From: Panulirus ornatus
Taxonomy: Eukaryota; Arthropoda; Malacostraca; Decapoda; Palinuridae
Assembly (NCBI RefSeq): GCF_036320965.1
Contig: NC_092264.1
Span: forward strand, 12,312,394 to 12,376,393
Direction: 5' to 3'
Length of the DNA stretch: 64,000 bases
How positions within the stretch are numbered: position 1 is the stretch's first letter; every line of letters begins with the position of its first letter. Made by a program: the position numbers and the translations under genes. This document shows positions 1 through 11,206 of this stretch, one piece after another. The notes under the pieces are model-generated. The model saw only the letters and a list, made by a program, of their open reading frames with translations, did no database searches and was not told where the DNA came from.

Positions 1-90
1 AGTAGCAACCCTACCTTATGTGTTCCTATTTTGTTTGTCATCCCCTCACGTCGACTTTATTTGCCTTGCTTGCTTATTCATGTGAATGTT
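1..90 (+). repeat. Partial C monomer at window edge
   Basis: This is the end of a C-type monomer, with the diagnostic TTATTTGTTT-like and GCCTTGCTTGCTTATTC ending. Its start lies outside the window. Confidence 0.85.
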
Positions 91-100
91 GACTCTTTAA

Positions 101-109
101 TATAAAAAG
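101..109 (+). promoter_or_regulatory. TATA-like box found only in A monomers
   Basis: TATAAAAAG follows GACTCTTTAA at the start of this A monomer. A copies carry TATAAAAAG (also 4,713-4,721), TATAAAGAG or TATAATAAG at this place. B, C, E and H copies lack the extra TATA bases, so a TATA-like element occurs about once per HOR unit. No transcript evidence exists here, so function is speculative. Confidence 0.3.
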
Positions 110-824
110 CTCGGTCAACTGCTGAAATGCGACTATGGTCGGAAGACGGTCCAAATAGGAGAACATAAGGTAGGGTTACTGCTTTGAAGTAGTCGGAAGG
201 CGTCATCTGATACGTGGGGTTTGGGAATAACCGACCAATCATTGATGAGAAAATTTGTGGGTTCAGAGCCCCGCCCTTCTCATGACATCACCCGGGAGCT
301 CAGAGAAGCAACCCTACCTTATGATGTGCTGTTTGGTTTCTCTTCTGGTCACGGTGGCCTTTGTTAGCCTCTTTGGCTCATTCATGTGAATGTCGACTCT
401 TTAATAAGCTCGGTCAACTGTTGCAATGCGACTATGGGCGGAAGACGGTCCAAAAAGGAGAACGTAAGGTAGATTTGGTGTGTTGATGTACCCGGATGAC
501 GTTATTTGATAGATGGGGCTTGGAACTTACCTACCAATCATTGAACAGACAATTTCTGTGTTCAGAGCCCCGCTCTTCTCCTGACTGCACCCGGGAGCTC
601 AGAGTAGCAACCCTATCTTATGATGTCCTGTTTGGTTCCTCTTCCCCTCACGTCGCCTTTCTTCGCCTCGGTAGCTCATTCATGTGAATGTTGACTCTTT
701 AATAAGCTCGATCAACTGTTGAAATGCGTCTCTGGGCGGAAGCTTGTCCAAATAGGAGAACATAAGGTAGAGTTCTTGCGTTAAAGTAGCCGGATGACGT
801 CGTCTGATGGGTTGGGCTTGGACA

Positions 825-841
825 TGACCAATCATTGGTCA
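825..841. repeat. 17-bp perfect palindrome at the dyad centre of C monomers
   Basis: C-type monomers read TGACCAATCATTGGTCA at the dyad centre: eight bases, one central base, then the exact reverse complement. It carries two divergent CCAAT boxes. Most C copies have it. Other subtypes have ATTGATCA in place of ATTGGTCA, which breaks the symmetry. F copies at 1,601 and 6,705 read CCAATAATTGG. Confidence 0.9.
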
Positions 842-908
842 GATAGATACATGGTTTATAGGAAAAAAATCCCGCCCTTCCTCTGACGTCACTCGGGCAA
901 CTGAGAGT

Positions 909-925
909 AGCAACCCTACCTTATG
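909..925 (+). repeat. Left half of 17-bp exact inverted repeat (with 1,069-1,085)
   Basis: AGCAACCCTACCTTATG here is the exact reverse complement of CATAAGGTAGGGTTGCT at 1,069-1,085. The midpoint, 997, falls on GTTGAC at 993-998. This is the clearest short demonstration of the second dyad centre, the one that lies at monomer junctions. Confidence 0.92.
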
Positions 926-995
926 TGTTCCTATTTGGTTTGGCTTCCCCTCACGTCGCCTTTATTTGCCTCGCTTGCTTATTCATGTGAATGTT

Positions 996-3304
996 GACTC
1001 TTTCATATAATAAGCTCGGTCAGCTGCTGAAATGCGACTATGGTCGGAAGACGGTCCAAATAGGAGAACATAAGGTAGGGTTGCTGCTTTGAAGTAGTCG
1101 GAAGACGTCATCTGATACGTGGGGTTTGGGAATAACCGACCAATCATTGATGAGAAAATTTGTTGGTTCAGAGCCCTGCCGTTCTCATGACATCACCCGG
1201 GAGCTCAGAGAAGCAACCCTACCTTATGATGTGCTGTTTGGTTTCTCTTCTGGTCACGGTGGCCTTTATTGGCCTCTTTGGCTCATTCATGTGAATGTCG
1301 ACTCTTTAATAAGCTCGGTCAACTGTTGCAATGCGACTATGGGCGGAAGACGGTCCAAAAAGGAGAACATAAGGTAGATTTGGTGTGTTGATGTACCAGG
1401 ATGACGTCATTTGATAGATGGGGCTTGGAACTTACTGACCAATCATTCATCAGATAATTTGTGTGTTCAGAGCCCCGCTCTTCTCCTGACTGCACCCGAT
1501 AGCTCAGAGTAGCAACGCAACCTTATGATGTCCTGTTTGGTTTCTCTTCCCCTCAGGTCGCCTTTCTTGGCCTCACTGGCTCAATCATGTGAATGTTGTT
1601 GACTCTTTAATAAGCTCAGTCATCTGGTGAAATGCGACTCTGGGCGGAAGACGGTCCAAATAGGAGAACATAAGGTAGAGTTCCTCCGTTAAGGTCACCG
1701 GATGACGTCGTCTGATGGGTTGGGCTTGGACCTGACCAATAATTGGTCAGATAGATGGTTTATAGGTACATAATCCCGTCCTTCTCATGACGTCACTCGG
1801 GCAACTCTGAGTAGCAACCCTACCTTATGATGTCCTATTTGGTTTCTCTTCCCCTCACGTCGCCTTTCTTTGCCTCGCTAGCTCATTCATGTGTGAATGT
1901 AGAAGACTCTTTTTTGATAAGCTCGGTCAACCGCTGAAATGCGACTATGGTCGGAAGACGGTCCAAATAGGAGAACATAATGCAGGTTTGCTGCTTTGAA
2001 GTAGTCGGCTGACGTCATCTGATACGTGGGGTTTGGGATTAACCGACCAAATCAATCATTGATGTGATAATTTGTGGGTTCAGAGCCCCGCCCTTCTCAT
2101 GACATCACCCGGTAGCTCAGAGAAGGAATCCTACCTTATGATATGCTTTTTGGTTTCTCTTCTGCTCACGGTGGCCTTTCTTGGCCTCGCTGGTTCATTC
2201 ATGTGAATGTCGACTCTTTAATAAGCTCGGTGAACTGCTGCAATGCGACTATGGGCGGAAGACGGTCCAAAAAGTAGAACATTAGGTAGATTTGGTGTGT
2301 TGATGTACCCGGATGACGTCATTTGATAGGTAGGGCTTGTAACTTACCGACCAATCATTGATCAGATAATTTGTGGGTTCAGAGCCCCGCTCTTCTCATG
2401 ACGTCACCCAGGAGCTCGGGCAACTGCTGAAATTGCTGAAATGCAACTCCTGGCAGAAGGCGGTTGAAATAGGACATAATATATGTTTGCTGCGTTGAAG
2501 TACACGGCTGACGTCATCTGATAGGTGGGGTTTGGCATTGACAGAACAATCATATTCATTCATCAGATAACTTGTGGGTTCAGAGCCCCGCTCTTTTCAA
2601 AACATCACCCTGGAGTTCAGAGAAGCAACCTTACCTTATAATGTCCTGTTTGGTTCTTCTTCCGTTCACGGTGGCCTTTCTTGGCTTTGTTGGCTTATTC
2701 ATGTGAATGTCGACTCTTTAATAAGCTCGGACAACTGCTGAAATGCGACTCTGGGTGGAAGACGGTCCAAAAAGGAGAACATAAGGTAGATTTGGTGTGT
2801 TGATGTACCCGGATGACGTCATTTGATAGATGAGGCTTGGAACTTACCGACCAATCACTGATCAGACAATTTGTGTCTTCAGATCCCCGCTCTTCTCCTG
2901 ACTGCACCCGGGAGCTCAGAGTAGCAACACTACCTTATGATGTCCTGTTTGGTTTCTCTTCCCCTCACGTCGCCTTTCTTGGCCTCGGTAGCTCATTCAT
3001 GTGAATGTTGACTCTTTAATATGCTCGATCAACTGTTGAAATGCGACTCTGGGTGGAAGACGGTCCAAATAGGAGAACATAAGGTAGAGTTCCTGCGTTA
3101 AAGTAGCCGGATGACGTCGTCTGATGGGTTGGGCTTGGACAGGACCAATCATTGATCAGATGGTTTATAGGAAAAAAATCCCGCCCTTCTCATGACGTCA
3201 CTCGGGCAGCTGAGAGTAGCAACCCTACCTTATGTGTTCCTATTTTGTTTGTCTTCCCCTCACGTCGCCTTTATTTGCCTCGCTTGCTTATTCATGTGAA
3301 TGTT
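996..3304 (+). repeat. HOR unit A-B2-F-G-B3D-E-C (2,309 bp)
   Basis: A 996-1,299; B2 1,300-1,600; F 1,601-1,904; G 1,905-2,211; B3D 2,212-2,711; E 2,712-3,009; C 3,010-3,304. F (CAGTCATCTGG, TATAGGTAC) is a relative of C. G (GATTAACCGACC, GATATGCTTTTTGG) is a relative of A. The long unit therefore looks like A-B-C' followed by A'-B-E-C. Confidence 0.85.
2413..2417. other. B3D deletion junction (AGCTC microhomology), representative
   Basis: In full monomers AGCTC occurs in GGGAGCTCAGAG and again about 110 bp later in TAAGCTCGGTC (for example 7,217-7,221 and 7,327-7,331). In B3D the text goes from the first AGCTC directly to GGGCAACTGCTG, as expected for a deletion between the two copies. A 9-bp duplication follows (GCTGAAATTGCTGAAATGC). 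Both marks occur in every clean B3D and B3D' copy, so they descend from one event. Confidence 0.88.
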
Positions 3305-4702
3305 GACTCTTTAATATAAAGAGCTCGGTCAACTGCTGAAATGCGACTATGGTCGGAAGACGGTCCAAATAGGAGAACATAAGGTAGGGTTACTGCTTTG
3401 AAGTAGTCGGAAGACGTCATGTGATACGTGGGGTTTGGGAATAACCGACCAATCATTGATGAGAAAATTTGTGGGTTCAAAGCCCCGCCCTTCTCATGAC
3501 ATCACCCGGGAGCTAAGAGAAGCAACCCTATCTTATGATGTGCTGTTTGGTTTCTCTTCTGCTCACGGTGGCCTTTCTTGGCCTCTTTGGCTCATTCATG
3601 TGAATGTCGAATCTTTAATAAGCTCGGTCAACTGTTGCAATGCGACTATGGGCGGAAGACGGTTCAAAAAGTAGAACATGAGGTAGATTTGGTGGGTTGA
3701 TATACCCGGATGACGTTATTTGATAGGTAGGGCTTGTAACTTACCGACCAATCATTGATCAGATAATTTGTGGGTTCAGAGCCCCGCTCTTCTCATGACG
3801 TCACCCGGGAGCTCGGGCAAATGCTGAAATTGCTGAAATGCAACTCCTGGCAGAAGGCGGTTCAAATAGAAGGACATAATGTATGTTTGCTGCGTTGAAG
3901 TACACGGCTGACCTCATCTGATAGTTGGGGTTTGGCATTGACCGACCAATCATTCATTCATCAGATAACTTGTGGGTTCAGAGCCCCGCTCTTTTCAAAA
4001 CATCACCCGGGAGATCAGAGAAGCAACCTTACCTTATGATGTCCTGTTTGGTTCTTCTTCCGTTCACGGTGGCCTTTCTTGGCCTTGTTGGCTTATTCAT
4101 GTGAATGTCGACTCTTTAATAAGCTCGGACAACAGCTGAAATGCGACTCTGGGTGCAAGACGGTCCAAAAAGGAGAACATAAGGTAGATTTGGTGTGTTG
4201 ATGTACCCGGATGACGTCATTTGATAGGTGAGGCTTGGAACTTACCGACCAATCATTGATTAGACAATTTGTGTGTTCAGAGCCCCGCTCTTCTCCTGAC
4301 TGCACCCGGGAGCTCAGAGTAGCAACCCTACCTTATGATGTCCTGTTTGGTTCCTCTTCTCCTCACGTCGCCTTTCTTGGCCTCGGTAGCTCATTCATGT
4401 GAATGTTTACTCTTTAATAAGCTCGATCAACTGTTGAAATGCGACTCTGGGTGGAAGACTGTCCAAATAGGAGAACATAAGGTAGAGTTCCTGCGTTAAA
4501 GTAGCCGGATGACGTCGTCTGATGGGTTGGGCTTGGACATGACCAATCATTGGTCAGATGGTTTATAGGAAAAAAATCCCGCCCTTCTCATGACGTCACT
4601 CGGGCAACTGAGAGTAGCAACCCTATCTTATGTGTTCCTATTTTGTTTGTCTTCCCCTCACGTCGCCTTTATTTGCCTCGCTTGCTTATTCATGTGAATG
4701 TT
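3305..4702 (+). repeat. HOR unit A-B3D-E-C (1,398 bp)
   Basis: A 3,305-3,608; B3D 3,609-4,109; E 4,110-4,407; C 4,408-4,702. It is directly followed by another unit of the same composition. Confidence 0.87.
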
Positions 4703-6097
4703 GACTCTTTAATATAAAAAGCTCGGTCAACTGCTGAAATGCGACTATGGTCGGAAGACAGTCCAAATAGGAGAACATAAGGTAGGGTTACTGCTTTGAA
4801 GTAGTCGGAAGACGTCATGTGATACGTGGGGTTTGGAAATAACCGACCAATCATTGATGAGAAAATTTGTGGGTTCAGAGCCCCGCCCTTCTCATGACAT
4901 CACCCGGGAGCTCAGAGAAGCAACCCTACCTTATGATGTGCTGTTTGGTTTCTCTTCTGCTCACGGTGGCCTTTCTTGGCCTCTTTGGCTCATTCATGTG
5001 AATGTCGACTCTTTAATAAGCTCGGTCAACTGTTGCAATGCGACTATGGGCGGAAGACAGTTCAAAAACAACATGAGGTAGATTTGGTGGGTTGATATAC
5101 CCGGATGACGTTATTTGATAGGTAGGGCTTGTAACTTACCGACCAATCATTGATCAGATAATTTGTGGGTTCAGAGCCCCGCTCTTCTCATGACGTCACC
5201 CGGGAGCTCGGGCAATTGCTGAAATTGCTGAAATGCAACTCCTGGCAGAAGGCGGTTCAAATAGGAGGACATAATGTATGGTTGCTGCGTTGAAGTACAC
5301 GGCTTACGTCATCTGATAGGTGGGGTTTGTCATTGACCGACCAATCATTCATTCATCAGATAACTTGTGGGTTCAGAGCCCCGCTCTTTTCAAAACATGA
5401 CCCTGGAGCTCAGAGAAGCAACCTTACCTTATGATGTCCTGTTTGGTTCTTCTTCCGTTCACGGTGGCCTTTCTTGGCCTTGTTGGCTTATTCATGTGAA
5501 TGTCGACTCTTTAATAAGCTCGGACAACAGCTGAAATGCGACTCTGGGTGCAAGACGGTCCAAAAAGGAGAACATAAGGTAGATTTGGTGTGTTGATGTT
5601 CCCGGATGACGTCATTTGATAGATGAGGCTTGGAACTTACCGACCAATCACTGATCAGACAATTTGTGTGTTCAGAGCCCCGCTCTTCTCCTGACTGCAC
5701 CCGGGAGCTCAGAGTAGCAACCCTACCTTATGATGTCCTGTTTGGTTCCTCTTCCCCTCACGTCGCCTTTCTTGGCCTCGGTAGCTCATTCATGTGAATG
5801 TTGACTCTTTAATAAGCTCGATCAACTGTTGAAATACGACTCTGGGTGGAAGACGGTCCAAATAGGAGAACATAAGGTAGAGTTTCTGCGTTAAAGTAGC
5901 CGGATGACGTCGTCTGATGGGTTGGGCTTGGACATGACCAATCATTGGTCAGATGGTTTATAGGAAAAAAATCCCGCACTTCTCATGACGTCACTCGGGC
6001 AACTGAGAGTAGCAACCCTACCTTATGTGTTCCTCTTTTGCTTGTCTTCCCCTCACGTCGCCTTTATTTGCCTCGCTTGCTTATTCATGTGAATGTT
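4703..6097 (+). repeat. HOR unit A-B3D-E-C (1,395 bp)
   Basis: A 4,703-5,006; B3D 5,007-5,503; E 5,504-5,802; C 5,803-6,097. It is a very close copy of the preceding unit, sharing GATATACCCGG and GGGTGCAAGACGG variants, so it looks like a recent tandem duplication. Confidence 0.87.
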
Positions 6098-8707
6098 GAC
6101 TCTTTAATATAAAAAGCTCGGTCAACTGCTGAAATGCGACTATGGTCGGAAGACGGTCCAAATAGGAGAACATAAGGTAGGGTTGCTGCTTTGAAGTAGT
6201 CGGAAGACGTCATCTGATACGTGGGGTTTGGGAAATATACCGACCAATCATTGATGAGAAAATTTGTGGGTTCAGAGCCCCGCCCTTCTCATAACATCAC
6301 CCGGGAGCGCAGAGAAGCAACCCTACCTTATGATGTGCTTTTTGGTTTCTCTTCTGCTCACGGTGGCCTTTCTTGGCCTCTTTGGCTCATTCATGTGAAT
6401 GTCGACTCTTTAATAAGCTCGGTCAACTGTTGCAATGCGACTATGGGCGGAAGACGGTCCAAAAAGGAGAACCTAAGGTAGATTTGGTGTGTTGATGTAC
6501 CAGGATGACGTCATTTGATAGATGGGGCTTGGAACTTACTGACCAATCATTGATCAGATAATTTGTGTGTTCAGAGCCCCGCTCTTCTCATGACGTCACC
6601 CAAGAGCTCAGAGTAGCAACGCAACCTTATGATGTCCTGTTTGGTTTCTCTTCCCCTCAGTTCGCCTTTCTTGGCCTCGCTGGCTCAATCATGTGAATGT
6701 TGTTGACTCTTTAATAAGCTCAGTCATCTGGTGAAATGCGACTCTGGGCGGAAGACGGTCCAAATAGGAGAACATAAGGTAGAGTTCCTCCGTTAAAGTA
6801 ACCGGATGACGTCGTCTGATGGGTTGGGCTTGGACCTGACCAATAATTGGTCAGATAGATGGTTTATAGGTACAAAATCCCGTCCTTCTCATGACGTCAC
6901 TCGGGCAACTGTGAGTAGCAACCCTACCTTATGATGTCCTATTTGGTTTCTCTTCCCCTCACGTCGCCTTTCTTTGCCTCGCTAGCTCATTCATGTGTGA
7001 ATGTAGAAGACTCTTTTTTGATAAGCTCGGTCAACCGCTGAAATGCGACTATGGTCGGAAGACGGTCCAAATAGGAGAACATAATGCAGGTTTGCTGCTT
7101 TGAAGTAGTCGGCTGACGTCATCTGATACGTGGGGTTTGGGATTAACCGACCAATCAATCATTGATGTGATAATTTGTGGGTTCAGAGCCCCGCCCTTCT
7201 CATGACATCACCCGGTAGCTCAGAGAAGGAACCCTAACTTATGATATGCTTTTTGGTTTCTCTTCTGTTCACGGTGGCCTTTCTTGGCCTCGCTGGCTCA
7301 TTCATGTGAATGTCGACTCTTTAATAAGCTCGGTGAACTGCTGCAATGCGACTATGGGCGGAAGACGGTCCAAAAAGGAGAACATGAGGTAGATTTGGTG
7401 TGTTGATATACCCGGATGACGTCATTTGATAGGTAGGGCTTGTAACTTACCGACCAATCATTGATCAGATAATTTGTGGGTTCAGAGCCCCGCTTTTCTC
7501 ATGACGTCACCCAGGAGCTCGGGCAACTGCTGAAATTGCTAAAATGCAACTCCTGGCAGAAGGCGGTTCAAATAGGAGGATATAATGTATGGTTGCTGCG
7601 TTGAAGTACACAGCTGACGTCATCTGATAGGTGGGGTTTGGCATTGACCGAACAATAATTCATTCATCAGATAACTTGTGGGTACAGAGCCCAGCTCTTT
7701 TCAAAACATCACCCTGGAGCTCAGAGAAGCAACCTTATCTTATGATGTCCTGTTTGGTTCTTCTTCCGTTCACGGTGGCCTTTCTTGGCCTTGTTGGCTT
7801 ATTCATGTGAATGTCGCCTCTTTAATAAGCTCGGACAACAGCTGAAATGAGACTCTGGCCGGAAGACGGTGCAAACAGGAGAACATAAGTTTGGGTTGCT
7901 GCGTTGAAGTACACGGCTGACGTCATCTGATAGGTGGGGTTTGGCATTGACCGACCAATCATTCATTCATCAGTTAACTTGTGGGTTCAGAGCCCCGCTC
8001 TTTTCAAAACCTCAAACGGGAGCTCAGAGAAGCAACCTTACCTTATGATGTCCTGTTTGGTTCTTCTTCCGTTCACGGTGGCGTTTCTTGGCCTTGTTGG
8101 CTTAGTCATGTGAATGTCGACTCTATAAGCTCGGACAACAGCTGAAATGCGACTCTGGGTGGAAGACGGTCCAAAAAGGAGAACATAAGGTAGATTTGGT
8201 GTGTTGATGTACCCGGATGACGTCATTTGATAGGTGAGGCTTGGAACTTACCGACCAATCACTGATCAGACAATTTGTGTGTTCAGAGCCCCGCTCTTCT
8301 CCTGACTGCACCCGGGAGCTCAGAGTAGCAACCCTACCTTATGATGTCCTGTTTGGTTCCTCTTCCCCTCACGTCGCCTTTCTTGGCCTCGGTAGCTCAT
8401 TCATGTGAATGTTGACTCTTTAATAAGCTCGATCAACTGTTGAAATGCGACTCTGGGTGGAAGACGGTCCAAATAGGAGAACATAAGGTAGAGTTCCTGC
8501 GTTAAAGTAGCCGGATGACGTCGTCTGATGGGTTGGGCTTGGACATGACCAATCATTGGTCAGACGGTTTATAGGAAAAAAATCCCGCCTTTCTCATGAC
8601 GTCACTCGGGCAACTGAGAGTAGCAACCCTACCTTATGTGTTCCTATTTTGTTTGTCTTCCCTCACGTCGCCTTTATTTGCCTCGCTTGCTTATTCATGT
8701 GAATGTT
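6098..8707 (+). repeat. HOR unit A-B2-F-G-B3D-H-E-C (2,610 bp)
   Basis: A 6,098-6,403; B2 6,404-6,704; F 6,705-7,008; G 7,009-7,314; B3D 7,315-7,815; H 7,816-8,118; E 8,119-8,413; C 8,414-8,707. It has an extra H monomer (GAGACTCTGGCCGG, GCAAACAGG) compared with the unit at 996. It is the longest unit made only of ordinary subtypes. Confidence 0.85.
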
Positions 8708-9806
8708 GACTCTTTAATAAGCTCGGTCAACTGTTGCAATGCGACTATGGGCGGAAGACGGTCCAAAAAGGAGAACATGAGGTAGATTTGGTGTGTTGAT
8801 GTACCCGGATGACGTCATTTTATAGGTAGGGCTTGTAACTTACCGATCAACCATTGATCAGATAATTTGTGGGTATAGAGCCCCGCTCTTCTCATGACGT
8901 CACCCGGGAGCTCGGGCAACTGCTGAAATTGCTGAAATGCAACTCCTGGCAGAAGGCGGTTCAAATAGGAGGACATAATGTATGTTTGCTGCGTTGAAGT
9001 ACACGGCTGACGTCATCTGATAAGTGGGGTTTGGCATTGACCGACCAGTCATTCATTCATTAGATAACTTGTGGGTTCAGAGCCCCGCTCTTTTCAAAAC
9101 ATCACCCGGGAGCTCAGAGAAGCAACCTTACCTTATGATGTCCTGTTTGGTTCTTCTTCCGTTCACGGTGGCCTTTCTTGGCCTTGTTGGCTTACTCATG
9201 TGAATGTCGACTCTTTAATAAGCTCGGACAACAGCTGAAATGCGAGTATGGGCGGAAGACGGTCCAAAAAGGAGAACGTAAGGTAGATTTGGTGTGTTGA
9301 TGTACCCGGATGACGTTATTTGATAGATGGGGCTTGGAACTTACCGACCAATCATTGATCAGACAATTTGTGTGTTCAGAGCCCCGCTCTTCTGACTGCA
9401 CCCGGGAGCTCAGAGTAGCAACCCTATCTTATGATGTCCTGTTTGGTTCCTCTTCCCCTCACGTCGCCTTTCTTCGCCTCGGTAGCTCATTCATGTGAAT
9501 GTTGACTCTTTAATAAGCTCGATCAACTGTTGAAATGCGACTCTGGACTTAAGCTTGTCCAAATAGGAGAACATAAGGTAGAGTTCCTGCGTTAAAATAG
9601 CCGGATGACGTCGTCTGATGGGTTGGGCTTGGACATGACCAATCATTGGTCAGATAGATAGATGGTTTATAGGAAAAAATTCCCGCCCTTCTCATGACGT
9701 CACTCGGGCAACTGAGAGTAGCAACCCTACCTTATGTGTTCCTATTTTGTTTGTCTTCCCCTCACGTCGCCTTTATTTGCCTCGCTTGCTTATTCATGTG
9801 AATGTT
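8708..9806 (+). repeat. HOR unit lacking A: B3D-E/B1-C (1,099 bp)
   Basis: B3D 8,708-9,208 follows directly on a C monomer, so one A monomer is missing. The next monomer, 9,209-9,503, starts as E (GGACAACAGCTG) and continues as B1 (GGGCGGAAGACGG, GAACGTAAGG). C 9,504-9,806 carries the private variant GGACTTAAGCTTGTCC that reappears at about 43,300 and 46,200. Confidence 0.8.
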
Positions 9807-11206
9807 GACTCTTTAATATAATAAGCTCGGTCAGCTGCTGAAATGCGACTATGGTCGGAAGACGGTCCAAATAGGAGAACATAAGGTAGGGTTACTGCTT
9901 TGAAGTAGTCGGAAGACGTCATCTGATACGTGGGGTTTGGGAATAACCGACCAATCATTGATGAGAAAATTTGTGGGTTCAGAGCCCCGCCCTTCTCATG
10001 ACATCACCCGGGAGCTAAGAGAAGCAACCCTACCTTATGATGTGCTGTTTGGTTTCTCTTCTGGTCACGGTGGCCTTTCTTGGCCTCTTTGGCTCATTCA
10101 TGTGAATGTCGACTCTTTAATAAGCTCGGTCAACTGTTGCAATGCGACTATGGGCGGAAGACGGTCCAAAAAGGAGAACATGAGGTAGATTTGGTGTGTT
10201 GATGAACCCGGATGACGTCATTTGATAGGTTGGGCTTGTAACTTATCGACCAATCATTGATCAGATAATTTGTGGGTTCAGAGCCCCGCTCTTCTCATGA
10301 CGTCACCCGGGAGCTCGGGCAACTGCTGAAATTGCTGAAATGCAACTCCTGGCAGAAGGCGGTTCACATAGGAGGACATAATGTATGGTTGCTGCGTTGA
10401 AGTACACGGCTGACGTTATCTGATAGGTGGGGTTTGGCATTGACCGACCAATCATTCATTCATCAGATAACTTGTTGGTTCAGAGCCCCGCTCTTTTCAA
10501 AACATCACCAGGGAGCTCAGAGAAGCAACCTTACCTTATGATGTCCTGTTTGGTTCTTCCGTTCACGGTGGCGTTTCTTGGCCTTGTTGGCTTAGTCATG
10601 TGAATGTCGACTCTATAAGCTCGGACAACAGCTGAAATGCGACTCTGGGTGGAAGACGGTCCAAAAAGGAGAACATAAGGTAGATTTGGTGTGTTGATGT
10701 ACCCGGATGACGTCATTTGATAGATGAGGCTTGGAACTTACCGACCAATCACTGATCAGACAATTTGTGTGTTCAGAGCCCCGTTCTTCTCCTGACTGCA
10801 CCCGGGAGCTCAGAGTAGCAACACTACCTTATGATGTCCTGTTTGGTTCCTCTTCCCCTCACGTCGCCTTTCTTGGCCTCGGTAGCTCATTCATGTGAAT
10901 GTTGACTCTTTAATATGCTCGATCAACTGTTGAAATGCGACTCTGGGTGGAAGACGGTCCAAATAGGAGAACATAAGGTAGAGTTCCTGCGTTAAAGTAG
11001 CCGGATGACGTCGTCTGATGGTTTGGGCTTGGACATGACCAATCATTGGTCAGATAGATACATGGTTTATAGGAAAAAAATCCCGCCCTTCTCATGACGT
11101 CACTCGGGCAACTGAGAGTAGCAACCCTACCTTATGTGTTCCTATTTTGTTTGTCTTCCCCTCACGTCGCCTTTATTTGCCTCGCTTGCTTATTCATGTG
11201 AATGTT
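9807..11206 (+). repeat. HOR unit A-B3D-E-C (1,400 bp)
   Basis: A 9,807-10,110; B3D 10,111-10,608; E 10,609-10,903; C 10,904-11,206. The B3D end has GGTTCTTCCG, three bases shorter than usual, and E starts with the shortened GACTCTATAAGC. Confidence 0.85.

Larger units (their letters stand above)
91..995 (+). repeat. HOR unit A-B1-C (905 bp)
   Basis: Three monomers: A 91-393, B1 394-692, C 693-995. A is marked by ACTATGGTCGG and GATGAGAAAATTTG, B1 by CTCCTGACTGCACC and TTCGCCTCGGTAGC, C by GATCAACTGTTGAAATG and TATAGGAAAAAAATCCC. This is the shortest HOR form in the array. Confidence 0.85.

Noticed and set aside
1126..1377. Many open frames of 60-116 codons on both strands, including a recurrent 83-codon frame spanning A and B
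   Set aside because: They recur because the monomer recurs. Frames on both strands cover the same DNA, start and stop with subtype indels, cross monomer junctions, and show no domain or sign of coding constraint.
9471..9490. Possible CENP-B box in TTCGCCTCGGTAGC or CCCGGATGACGTCA
   Set aside because: Neither fits the CENP-B core (TTCG, four bases, A, two bases, CGGG) on either strand, so there is no sequence support for a centromeric assignment.
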